NCBI GenBank assembly: GCA_027343725.1
Contig: DAHWKH010000015.1
Coordinates: forward strand, 1-7,665
Direction of reading: 5' to 3'
DNA: 7,665 nt
DNA from: Acidiferrobacteraceae bacterium
GTDB lineage: Bacteria; Pseudomonadota; Gammaproteobacteria; Acidiferrobacterales; Acidiferrobacteraceae
The notes beneath the pieces were generated by a model. It ran no database searches. It was not told the DNA's origin and saw nothing but the letters and a program-made list of their open reading frames with translations. Positions 1 through 7,297 of this stretch are shown in pieces. Position 1 is the stretch's first letter. Each line of letters starts with the position of its first letter. The translations under genes and the position numbers were made by a program.

Positions 1-1
1 G

Positions 2-130
2 GACTACCGGGTCCCGAGGCAGCTGCCGACCTCGAACACGACCGGCTGCATCAACGGCGATTGCCGTCACTACATCTATCACGTGTTCAAGACCGTGATC
101 CCGGTCCGCAACACCATCTGGAACCAATGA
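2..130 (+). CDS. pilW: PilW C-terminal fragment, type IV pilus minor pilin (5' end outside window)
   Basis: An open frame runs in from the left edge and gives 42 residues before a TGA at 128-130. The end of the fragment, with the motifs YHVFKTVIPVRN and a terminal TIWNQ, matches the usual PilW ending, in which a 'VF.T.IPLRN..W' strand closes the C-terminal beta domain. Two cysteines six codons apart (GCINGDC) could form the disulphide common near the end of minor pilins. PilW is a minor pilin that assembles with PilV, PilX and FimU in the inner membrane and is thought to prime pilus assembly and carry PilY1 at the tip. The N-terminal pilin helix lies outside the window, so the call rests on the C-terminal match and on pilX following with a 4-nt ATGA overlap. 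It could in principle be a PilW-like paralogue. Confidence 0.85.
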   Translation, partial: DYRVPRQLPTSNTTGCINGDCRHYIYHVFKTVIPVRNTIWNQ

Positions 131-714
131 CCATGGAACCCGTGATCCGGCAAGGGACAAACATCGGCGCACAGCGCGGCGTGACCTTGATGCTCGCGAT
201 CCTGGTGTTGCTGGCGCTGACCTTCTCAGCCCTTGGCCTTATGTACTTCGTGCGCTACGACACCGCGGTGTCCGGCAACGTGGCCCTGCACGCGGCGGCG
301 CTTCAGGCGAGCGACGTCGGACTCGAGACCGCAAGCCAGGACTTGGCGGCCCTTGCGACCTATCCGGAGACGATGAAGTCCGGTCCCCCGTGGTGGTACG
401 TGCCACCGCCCCAGCCCGGGGTGGCGGGCATCGTGCCGGCGGATCCGGGCTCGGGGTTCTGGGGGACGTGCTATCCCGCGCAATGCGGCGAGGTGACGGT
501 GCCCTATGCCGGCAATCCGAAGGGGTTGGTGGCGGAATTCGTGGTGGAGCCCACGGGTCTGAGGCCGCAGGTCTTGAACGGCACGCAGATCATCGCCGGC
601 AGCGGCGGGCCGGTGACCACCTACCATGTGTACGACGCCTTCATCAACGTGTCCGGATCCAATTTTCGGAATCTGAACGTCAACGTGGAAGCCACGTTGC
701 GTAAGGGGGCTTAA
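127..714 (+). CDS. pilX: PilX-like type IV pilus minor pilin
   Basis: The 195-residue product has a class III (prepilin) signal. A short basic leader ends in QRG (Gly18) and is followed by a hydrophobic helix at about residues 19-41, starting VTLMLAILVLLAL. Prepilin peptidase should cut after Gly18. The mature residue 5 is Leu rather than the Glu of major pilins, which is usual for PilX/GspK-like subunits. After the helix, NVALHAAALQAS resembles the conserved 'N..AFQAAEAAL' segment of PilX. The globular part has a Pro/Gly/Trp-rich stretch (about residues 85-115) and a close cysteine pair (Cys115, Cys120). PilX works with PilV, PilW and PilY1 in pilus initiation and tip structure. I chose the ATG at 127 because it overlaps the pilW stop as ATGA. 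An ATG at 133 is equally possible, and a start further upstream at 61 would lie inside pilW and spoil the short leader. Confidence 0.88.
   Translation: MTMEPVIRQGTNIGAQRGVTLMLAILVLLALTFSALGLMYFVRYDTAVSGNVALHAAALQASDVGLETASQDLAALATYPETMKSGPPWWYVPPPQPGVAGIVPADPGSGFWGTCYPAQCGEVTVPYAGNPKGLVAEFVVEPTGLRPQVLNGTQIIAGSGGPVTTYHVYDAFINVSGSNFRNLNVNVEATLRKGA
703..709 (+). promoter_or_regulatory. Ribosome binding site of pilY1
   Basis: The purine run AAGGGGG lies in the last codons of pilX and ends 8 nt before the ATG at 718. Its position supports 718 as the pilY1 start and suggests that translation of pilY1 depends on ribosomes finishing pilX. Confidence 0.55.
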
Positions 715-717
715 GCC

Positions 718-3700
718 ATGTCCAGGATGCACAGCCGAGGGGATCGAAGGGACGGCAATCGCTTGCGCCTCGTGTTCGCGGTCCTCCTCGGCCTTTTGCC
801 GGTCGTATCCGGGGCCGCGGTTCTGACGTCCTCCCAGGAGCCGCAGATTCTCATCATCCTCGACAATTCGCAGGGCATGGCCGGCAATCTGCAAGGCGCC
901 ATCATGTCGGGGTCGGGGACCGTGCCGGCGAACGCCGGGTCGAGCCCGACCGGGGCCACGCCGCCGGTTCTGTCCATGCCCTCGCCGCCGTGTTATCCGC
1001 TCGCCTCGGGCTACAGCCCGCGCTCGACCCTGGGCCCGAGCAACGGGGGCACCTGCCCGTCGGGATCCGCGCCGTACACCGTCGATAACGGCGGGGTCCT
1101 GCAGGACAACTCCGAGTCGATGATCAATATCGCGGAGCAAAGCCTGCTCGCCGAGTTCAACGACCCCTCGAACCACAATAGCTTCCAGGTCGGACTCATG
1201 GATTACGCGACGGCGAGCCGCCCGGCTTTGTATCGCACCTGGGTCTACTACATGAGCGCCGACAACACCTTCAACAGCAGCGGGACCATGACCCAGCGCG
1301 GCGCATTCGGCTTCGGGAGCACGGCGACCTCATCGGACGCCTCCGACCCGCTGTCCGCCGACAACCCCTGTTACGGCACCTCGAGCCACGGGTGCGCGAG
1401 CATCGAAGGCGCCCCGGGCATGAGCGGGCTTGCGAATGCCCCCTATTTGTACATCGCGGCAACCTCGGACAACCCCGAGATCAATGATGTGCTCTATGCG
1501 CCCCCGGGCTACCCGGACAATATCCTGACCTATAACGGCCCGTATCCCGATCCGCCGAACTACACCCTGCAGCAATACGAGGATCAAATCGTCAACAACG
1601 CGCCTTTGTATGAAAGCTACAACAATTCGACGGGCGGTATCTACGCCACGGCGCCGACGAGCGCGGGTTATGCCCCCTATAGCGGCGAGGTGTGGTACGG
1701 CAAACGCGGGTATGCCTACGATGCGCCGCCCGTGACGAATGCCAACACGAGTTCCTCGTCGGACCGCTGGGGTCAGGCCAATCTCGTGATCCCGGTCGGG
1801 TCGTTCAAGTCGGTGCTGAGCGCCTTCAACAGCGATTTGGCGCCTGAGCAATTCCCCCCGGGCAACGGCATCGTCGCCGACTCCGAATACGCGCCGATGG
1901 CCGGGACCCTGCAAAGCGCGCTTGGGTATTTCACCGGAAGCAACGGGCCGAAGCCCGCCTGCGCGCCCAAATTCGTGATCCTGATCACGGACGGCCAGCC
2001 GACCATGGGGCTTCAGGGGCACGTCTATCCCCCCTTGGGCAGCAGTGCCGCGGCGTCCTATAACGAGACCGAAACCAACGACACGGCGGTGAACGAGGCC
2101 ATCACCGCGGTGAAGAATCTCGCCGCGAACAGCGCCAACGGGACCCGCGGCATCAAGACCTACGTGTTGGGCGTCGGGCCCAATATCAACTGCCCGCCGA
2201 CCGCCTCCAGTTGCAGCAACGAGGCGCGTGAAGGCTATAAGGTCCTCTCGCAATTGGCGCAGGCCGGCCAGACCGCGCACCCCTACAGCGCCGAGAGCCA
2301 GAGCCAGTTTCAGCAGGCCTTCGCCGCCATCCTCAACAACATCGAGGGGCAGGTGTTGACCAGTAACGGGGGCTCGGCGAGCGACCTCAAGACCGGCTCC
2401 TACGAGTACGTGCTCGCCAGCACCCCGACCTTGGGCGAGGGCAACCTCACGGCCTATCCCGTCCAGAGCAACGGCAGCATCGGGACCAGTCCCGCGTGGA
2501 AGGAGAACACGCTCATGATGAGCGGGACGCCGACCACGCGCTCGGCGGGTCTCTTCTCCAATGGCCCCGCGACCACGAGCGGACCAGGGCCGATCACCCT
2601 GTTCACGAGCCTCGATAACGCCGCCTTCGGGACGCTGCCCTCGGGATTGACGGTCAGCGACATCAAGAACTACACCATCGACCCGTCCTACAACGGCGGG
2701 CAGTACCTCGGGGGACGGGGCCAGAATTGGGATCTCGGCATCACGCGCACGCTGCCGCCGGTCGTTGTGGGCCCGCCGAACGACGGCAATCTGCTCTCGC
2801 GCCCGAGTTACATCCAGTTCGCCCAGCAGCAGAACGCCCGCCGGACGCTCGTGTTGTTCGCCGACAATGACGGCTTCCTGTATGCGGTCGGCGCCCAATC
2901 GGGCGACCTCGCCTGGGGCTGGATGCCGCGGCCGCTCGTCCGGGATCTGAAGAACTACTCCACGTTCTGGCAGAACGGCAACATGAGCGATGCCGTGCGT
3001 GCCGTCGATGTCCAACAGGGGAAGGCATGGGAGACCGACATCGTCGGGGTCGGGGGACAGGGCAGCGTTCAGTACGCGCTCACCCTGAACGCCGGGAGTA
3101 CGAACGGGACGAGCCAAGCCGATGTGAGCCAGGAAGCCTGGGAGGTCGATACCGCGAACGCGACCGAACCCAACACGCAGGTGCCGGTTATCATCCGCCC
3201 AAGCCCCTCCTCCGGGACGGCCTATATGGCGACGGTCCTGACGGTCACGAGCGGGACGACGGTCGAGAGCGTGCTCGATCTCACGAATGTCGCGACCGGC
3301 ACGCTCCACTCCTACGTCCTGCCGTTTCCGGCGACGACCCAGCCGTACACCGATCAGAACGGCAACATCTTTCTCGGCGATTCCGGCGCGAACGTCTGGG
3401 AGGCCCCGATTTTTGCCACGAGCGGCAAGTTCTCGGCGTTCGGGCGCGCGTCGACCTGGACGCCGCTCAACAACAGCAGCGCCAATCCGCAAGGGTCCAA
3501 TTTCGGGAGTTCCGCGACCACGAGCGGGGGCGGCTCGCCGCTCATCTCGGTGGTCGGCGCCGTCGATAACGGGATCGAGTATCTGAGCCTGCAGTCGGCG
3601 CATCGGTTGACGGTGCTCGAGGACGGCTCGAACGGCTGGCAGCCCGTCTGGACCAGCGCGGTTGGGGTCGGTGCGAGTTGGGACGCCACGAGTGGCACCT

Positions 3701-4164
3701 ACCAGAGCAACAGCGGGATCACGCAACTGCCGACCGGTTCGGTCATATCGGCCAACGCCTTGATCGCAAACGGTGCGGTGATCCTGCCCGTGACCGCGTC
3801 CGACAACGACGGCGATACGGACAGCTGTTCGGTGCCGGTGGCCTGGTATGAATTTTACGAGCTGGCGGACGGTACCTTCCCGTTCTATACGTTCCAGACC
3901 TTGAACGGCAGCTTCATCACCGGACCCCTGGAGGTCGGTTTCGGGACCGCCTTCACGCCGACACTTGCGCTCTTCGACGGCGAGGTCCGCCTGCAGACGG
4001 CGGCGGCCATGGGCGCCCCGCCCGGAGGGGGTTCCGGAGGCGGCGGGAGCGGCGGCGGGGGAGGCGGCGGCGGGGGCGCGCCGAATCCGCTGCCCGGCCA
4101 ACCCTTCGTGGCCGCAGGGCCCCCCGCGGAGGGGCCGGCCGGCTGGCGGGAGATGTTCCCCTAG
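718..4164 (+). CDS. pilY1: PilY1-type type IV pilus tip adhesin / retraction modulator
   Basis: The 1148-residue product starts 3 nt after pilX. A Sec signal peptide (basic up to residue 17, hydrophobic 18-30) probably ends near Ala33/Ala34. A von Willebrand A (VWA) region follows: strand QILIILDNSQGM at 43-54, Thr397 in APMAGTL, and Asp425 in FVILITDGQPT, the usual three parts of a metal-ion (MIDAS) site. The last DxSxS position is Gly53, not Ser. Helix and strand elements at about 134-164 and 475-545 complete the fold between long insertions. From about 690 a PilC-type beta-propeller begins, with the hallmark blade ADNDGFLYAV (715-724) then GDLAWGWMP, and WETDIVGVGGQG near 771-782. DNDGDTD at 1029-1035 is a possible calcium loop. 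Residues 1103-1120 are 16 Gly and 2 Ser, followed by a 28-residue tail. There are eight cysteines (92, 113, 218, 226, 415, 492, 499, 1037). PilY1 proteins are exported, sit at the pilus tip with the minor pilins, bind surfaces and help control retraction and surface sensing. The family call is strong; the exact adhesive target cannot be read from sequence. Confidence 0.92.
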   Translation: MSRMHSRGDRRDGNRLRLVFAVLLGLLPVVSGAAVLTSSQEPQILIILDNSQGMAGNLQGAIMSGSGTVPANAGSSPTGATPPVLSMPSPPCYPLASGYSPRSTLGPSNGGTCPSGSAPYTVDNGGVLQDNSESMINIAEQSLLAEFNDPSNHNSFQVGLMDYATASRPALYRTWVYYMSADNTFNSSGTMTQRGAFGFGSTATSSDASDPLSADNPCYGTSSHGCASIEGAPGMSGLANAPYLYIAATSDNPEINDVLYAPPGYPDNILTYNGPYPDPPNYTLQQYEDQIVNNAPLYESYNNSTGGIYATAPTSAGYAPYSGEVWYGKRGYAYDAPPVTNANTSSSSDRWGQANLVIPVGSFKSVLSAFNSDLAPEQFPPGNGIVADSEYAPMAGTLQSALGYFTGSNGPKPACAPKFVILITDGQPTMGLQGHVYPPLGSSAAASYNETETNDTAVNEAITAVKNLAANSANGTRGIKTYVLGVGPNINCPPTASSCSNEAREGYKVLSQLAQAGQTAHPYSAESQSQFQQAFAAILNNIEGQVLTSNGGSASDLKTGSYEYVLASTPTLGEGNLTAYPVQSNGSIGTSPAWKENTLMMSGTPTTRSAGLFSNGPATTSGPGPITLFTSLDNAAFGTLPSGLTVSDIKNYTIDPSYNGGQYLGGRGQNWDLGITRTLPPVVVGPPNDGNLLSRPSYIQFAQQQNARRTLVLFADNDGFLYAVGAQSGDLAWGWMPRPLVRDLKNYSTFWQNGNMSDAVRAVDVQQGKAWETDIVGVGGQGSVQYALTLNAGSTNGTSQADVSQEAWEVDTANATEPNTQVPVIIRPSPSSGTAYMATVLTVTSGTTVESVLDLTNVATGTLHSYVLPFPATTQPYTDQNGNIFLGDSGANVWEAPIFATSGKFSAFGRASTWTPLNNSSANPQGSNFGSSATTSGGGSPLISVVGAVDNGIEYLSLQSAHRLTVLEDGSNGWQPVWTSAVGVGASWDATSGTYQSNSGITQLPTGSVISANALIANGAVILPVTASDNDGDTDSCSVPVAWYEFYELADGTFPFYTFQTLNGSFITGPLEVGFGTAFTPTLALFDGEVRLQTAAAMGAPPGGGSGGGGSGGGGGGGGGAPNPLPGQPFVAAGPPAEGPAGWREMFP
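4024..4077 (+). repeat. Glycine-codon repeat encoding a Gly-rich linker near the PilY1 C-terminus
   Basis: Eighteen consecutive codons (residues 1103-1120 of PilY1) encode 16 Gly and 2 Ser as a mix of GGC, GGG, GGA and GGT, with two five-G runs. It forms a flexible linker between the propeller end and a Pro/Gly-rich tail. The repetitive DNA could change length in 3-nt steps without breaking the frame. A single-base slip would alter only the last 30 or so residues. Confidence 0.85.
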
Positions 4165-4290
4165 TCATCGCGCCCTCGGGCCGACGGCCGCCGGGGAAGC
4201 GGGGTTCTTGAGGCGGGTCCCCCTCATGGGGGCAGGGGGAAGAGGAAGGGCCGCGTCGCCCTAAGAAGGGCAACCGACGGCGACCGGCGC
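4165..4290. other. Convergent intergenic gap between pilY1 and pilR
   Basis: This 126-bp spacer lies between the pilY1 stop and the pilR stop. It contains a perfect inverted repeat of five C and five G around TCAT (4219-4232) and a second small hairpin with arms GCCC/GGGC around TAAGAA (4258-4271, extendable by weaker pairs). Neither is followed by a T-run on either strand. I see no convincing open frame, and no pilE gene fits here. Confidence 0.7.
4219..4271. terminator. Possible bidirectional termination region (weak hairpins)
   Basis: The two inverted repeats (4219-4232 and 4258-4271) sit between two convergent gene ends, where a shared transcription stop is expected. Because the U-tract of an intrinsic terminator is missing on both strands, this is a placement-based guess. 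Rho-dependent termination or plain convergent collision would also fit. Confidence 0.25.
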
Positions 4291-5646
4291 TTACTCGATG
4301 CCGAGTTTTTCGAGCTTGTAGCGCAGCGCGCGGAAGGTGATGCCGAGTTCCTTGGCGGCCGCGGTTTTGTTTTGATGGGTGTCGCGCAGGGCCTTCTCGA
4401 TCGCCGCGCGCTCGACCTGCGCCAGATGTTCCTCGAGCGATTGCTCGCCCGTGTAGTGCGAGCCCTCGGCAGTCCCGGCCGCCTCGGCCGGAGCGGGCGG
4501 CGGCTGTACCCCGATCGGAAGACGCAGGTCGTCGACATCGATTTCGCGGCCCTCGCACAACGTCAACGCCCGCTCCATGATGTTCTCCAATTCCCGCACG
4601 TTGCCCGGAAACGGGTAGGTCTTGAGGACGGCGAGCGCCGCGGGCGTCAGCGGCAGCGGGCGCTCGGGCGCGAGTTTGGCGGTCAGGTGCTTTGCGAGGC
4701 TCGGGATGTCCTCGGCGCGTTCCCGCAAGGGAGGGATCGTGAGCTCGATCACGTTCAAGCGGTAATAGAGGTCCTGCCGGAAAGCGCCCGTGCGCAGGAG
4801 TTCATGGAGGTTTTTGTGGGTGGCGGACAGGATGCGCACGTCGACTGCGATCTCCTGCTGGCTGCCGACCGGGCGCACGGCCTTTTCCTGGATCGCGCGC
4901 AGCAATTTGACTTGCATGGGCACCGGGAGATCGCCTACCTCATCTAGGAACAAGGTCCCGCCGTGGGCGGTCTTGAAAAGCCCGTCCTTGTCCGCAAAGG
5001 CGCCGGTGAAGCTGCCCTTCTTGTGCCCGAAAAACTCGCTCTCCATCAACTGTTCGGGAATGGCCCCGCAGTTGACGGCGACGAACGGCTTGCCGGCGCG
5101 CGGCCCGAGTTCGTGGATGAGGCGCGCGGCGAGCTCCTTGCCGGTACCGGATTCGCCGCTGATGTAGACCGGCGCCTGGCCGCGCGCGAGCCGCTCGATC
5201 AGGGAGCGCACGGTTTGCATGATGGCGGAATCCCCGAGCAGCTTAGCGGCGGCCGCCGTGCCGCCCGTCAGGGGTTCGCGCGAGAGGCTCAAGGCGCTGC
5301 GCACAAGGGCTCGTAACTCGTTGATGTTGAGGGGTTTGCAGACAAAGTCGAAGGCCCCGCCCTTGAGCGCGGCAATCGCGGTCTCCATGCTGCCGTGGGC
5401 GGTGATGACGGCGACCGGCAGACCACGGTGGTGTTCCTCGATATGGCGCACGATATCCAGGCCGTCGCCGTCCGGCAGACGCATATCGGTCAGGCACAGA
5501 TCGAACCGGTACTCCTCGAGCAGCGCGAAGGCCGAGGCGACGTCGCCCGCGGAGCGCGTTTCGAGATTCATGCGCCCAAGCGTCAATTCCAGGAGCGCAC
5601 GAATATCGGCTTCGTCGTCAATGATCAGGACTTGTGGGAGGCTCAT
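4291..5646 (-). CDS. pilR: PilR, sigma54-dependent response regulator of pilin transcription
   Basis: The 451-residue NtrC-family protein has three parts. A receiver domain (about 5-118) carries the acidic pair Asp10/Asp11, phosphoacceptor Asp54 in LTDM, Thr82 and Lys104 in CKP. The AAA+ sigma54-interaction domain (about 137-370) carries Walker A GESGTGKE (164-171), the sigma54-contacting loop GSFTGA (211-216), Walker B LFLDEV with Asp235/Glu236, and the LRER segment at 307-310. A C-terminal Fis-type helix-turn-helix lies at about 425-448 (NKTAAAKELGITFRALRYKL). A Pro/Ala-rich linker (about 381-395) separates the last two. All key residues are present, so it should be active. PilR is phosphorylated by PilS and activates RNA polymerase-sigma54, classically at the pilA promoter; pilA is not in this window. 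Its ATG overlaps the pilS stop as ATGA and has no clear Shine-Dalgarno of its own, so translation is probably coupled to pilS. Confidence 0.96.
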   Translation of the reverse strand: MSLPQVLIIDDEADIRALLELTLGRMNLETRSAGDVASAFALLEEYRFDLCLTDMRLPDGDGLDIVRHIEEHHRGLPVAVITAHGSMETAIAALKGGAFDFVCKPLNINELRALVRSALSLSREPLTGGTAAAAKLLGDSAIMQTVRSLIERLARGQAPVYISGESGTGKELAARLIHELGPRAGKPFVAVNCGAIPEQLMESEFFGHKKGSFTGAFADKDGLFKTAHGGTLFLDEVGDLPVPMQVKLLRAIQEKAVRPVGSQQEIAVDVRILSATHKNLHELLRTGAFRQDLYYRLNVIELTIPPLRERAEDIPSLAKHLTAKLAPERPLPLTPAALAVLKTYPFPGNVRELENIMERALTLCEGREIDVDDLRLPIGVQPPPAPAEAAGTAEGSHYTGEQSLEEHLAQVERAAIEKALRDTHQNKTAAAKELGITFRALRYKLEKLGIE

Positions 5647-7295
5647 GGTGTGAACGATGTGTCGGTGCAGTCGCTCAGGCGTCCGAAGGTGAGGCGGAAA
5701 CGGCAGCCGGCGGTGCCGATCGGGCGGTATTCGAGAGTGCCCCCGTTGGCCTCCGCGAGCTCGCGGCCGATGTAGAGGCCAAGGCCCGTGCCGCGTGCGG
5801 TGGTCGTGAAAAACGGGTCGAAGATTTGATCGACGATGCCGGCACGTATGCCCGGACCCCAGTCGATGATGTCGAGAACGCTGCGATCGCCCTCGGTGCC
5901 GGCCTCGATCTTGATGAGCGGGTCACCGCTGTACGGCGGGCTGTGTTTCAAGGAGTTGTGACAGAGGTTGTTGATGATCTGAAAGAGGTGGTCGGTGTCG
6001 AAACAGACGGCTTGCTGGGTCTCGATGACGAGGCTCAAGGCGTCCTTGGGCACGTTCAGGGCGGTGGCGAGCGCCGGCAGGGTCTCGTTGAGCCAGTCCT
6101 CGAGCCGGAAGCGGCTGGTGTGGGTCCGGTCCCGGCGTCCGAGCTGCAAGACGCTCTCGACGATCGTATTCATGCGGCGGCTCTGGTCGTTGATGATGCT
6201 GGCGAGATCGCGCGTCTCGCCGTTCTGGACGTCCGGGCTTTCGAGCAGCAATTGCGCGGCATGGGTGATCGCCCCCAGGGGGTTGCGGATCTCGTGGGCG
6301 ATGCCGGCCGTCAGGCGCGCAAGCCCCGACATTTTGAGCTGCTGGGCCTGTTGCTTCAAGATGGCGGTGTCCTCGAGAAAAATCAGCATCGCGGTGCCTT
6401 TGTCGCCCAGGGCCCGAAAGCGCGGCAAGAGGGTATAGCCAGCAGGCGAGAGAAACAGGCGCCGCTTGGCTGACGATGTCTGTCTCTGGGCGAGCCATTG
6501 CGCGTGCAGGGGCGGGGCCAGGGCGTCGAGCTGGCGCCCGTCGTTGCCGTCCGGACACCCGAGATAGGTGCAGGCGGTCTTGTTCGCGAGCTGCACACGG
6601 CCCGTCTGGTCGACGACGAGCACGCCCGATTGCAGTTGCTGGACGATTTGCTCGTTCAGGCGCGCCATGTGCCGGAGATCGACCTCCTGTTGCTCGGCGA
6701 GCGCCTCGGTGATGCGTAGCCGGTCGGCGACGAATTGCGCGAGCGCCGCGGTGGCGAACAGGACGAGACCGAACAGCCCGACCTGGGAGTAGCTCGCCGG
6801 CAGACCCGCGCGGCTCCCCGTCAGGTAGGGCCAGGCCTGTTCGAGCAGCATGCCGACGGTCGCCAGGGCCGCGAAAAACATCGTGAGCCGGCGCCCGAGG
6901 AGGAAGCTCGTGCCGGCGATCGACACGAGGAGCAGGACGCCGGTCCCGCTCGCGAGCCCGCCGCTTGCGTGCATCAAGAGAATGAGCGCGACGATGTCCA
7001 GGAAGGCCAGGACCGCGGCCTGGGTCTCGAAGTCGCCCAGGCGCCGGCGGGTGGTGTCGAGCGCGATGAGATAGGTGGCCGCGTACAAGAGCGCGACGAT
7101 CAGGAAAAGCCGGGGATCGGTGCTCCCGAAGGGCGCGAGCGCCCCGTGCCAGAAGCCGGCTATGCACGCAAGGAGCGCGAGCGTAAGACGGTAGCCGTTG
7201 AAGTAACTGAGTAAAAGCCAGTTCTGCTCCCGGACAAGGAGGGGCGTTTCCGCACTATCGAGGCGGATCGTCAAGGCCTGATCGCTTGCGCTCAT
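5643..7295 (-). CDS. pilS: PilS, membrane sensor histidine kinase paired with PilR
   Basis: With the ATG at 7295 the product is 550 residues. Six hydrophobic segments lie at about 36-52, 63-79, 93-109, 116-133, 137-153 and 172-190, the six-helix sensor typical of PilS. A PAS-like domain follows (about 215-305, QSGVLVVDQTGRVQLAN). The dimerisation/phosphoacceptor part has H-box AHEIRNPL with His334 and Asn338. The ATP-binding domain has the N-box around Asn443/Asn447, G1 box DWGPGI (478-483), F-box IFDPFFTT and G2 box GTGLGL (502-507). No catalytic residue is missing. In Pseudomonas, PilS detects PilA within the inner membrane and adjusts PilR phosphorylation so that pilin level controls its own synthesis; the same role is inferred here. 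A TTG at 7331 would add 12 residues. I prefer the ATG because AAGGA precedes it, though only 2 nt away, so the exact start is uncertain. Confidence 0.95.
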   Translation of the reverse strand: MSASDQALTIRLDSAETPLLVREQNWLLLSYFNGYRLTLALLACIAGFWHGALAPFGSTDPRLFLIVALLYAATYLIALDTTRRRLGDFETQAAVLAFLDIVALILLMHASGGLASGTGVLLLVSIAGTSFLLGRRLTMFFAALATVGMLLEQAWPYLTGSRAGLPASYSQVGLFGLVLFATAALAQFVADRLRITEALAEQQEVDLRHMARLNEQIVQQLQSGVLVVDQTGRVQLANKTACTYLGCPDGNDGRQLDALAPPLHAQWLAQRQTSSAKRRLFLSPAGYTLLPRFRALGDKGTAMLIFLEDTAILKQQAQQLKMSGLARLTAGIAHEIRNPLGAITHAAQLLLESPDVQNGETRDLASIINDQSRRMNTIVESVLQLGRRDRTHTSRFRLEDWLNETLPALATALNVPKDALSLVIETQQAVCFDTDHLFQIINNLCHNSLKHSPPYSGDPLIKIEAGTEGDRSVLDIIDWGPGIRAGIVDQIFDPFFTTTARGTGLGLYIGRELAEANGGTLEYRPIGTAGCRFRLTFGRLSDCTDTSFTP

Positions 7296-7297
7296 AG

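Noticed and set aside
61..126. Upstream extension of pilX to a start at 61
   Set aside because: It would lie within pilW and give a 40-residue pre-leader, unlike the short prepilin leader; the ATG at 127 overlaps the pilW stop.
226..1176. A 316-codon antisense frame across pilX and pilY1
   Set aside because: It has Arg/His/Gly-rich composition without motifs and spans two well-supported genes on the other strand.
1330..4101. A 923-codon open frame antisense to pilY1
   Set aside because: It is very rich in Arg, Gly and Ala, has no recognisable domain and lies wholly opposite a clear PilY1. Long antisense frames are common in GC-rich genes.
4165..4290. A sigma54 (-24/-12) promoter as PilR target
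   Set aside because: I found no TGGCAC-N5-TTGC-like element in the spacer, and both flanking genes end here rather than begin.
3953..4558. A 201-codon minus-strand frame crossing the intergenic gap
   Set aside because: It overlaps the pilR and pilY1 ends in another frame, is mainly Arg/Pro/Gly/Ala, and shows no domain or ribosome site.
5634..6473. A 279-codon + strand frame over the pilS/pilR junction
   Set aside because: It is the mirror of the conserved kinase domain; its composition and lack of motifs mark it as a shadow frame.
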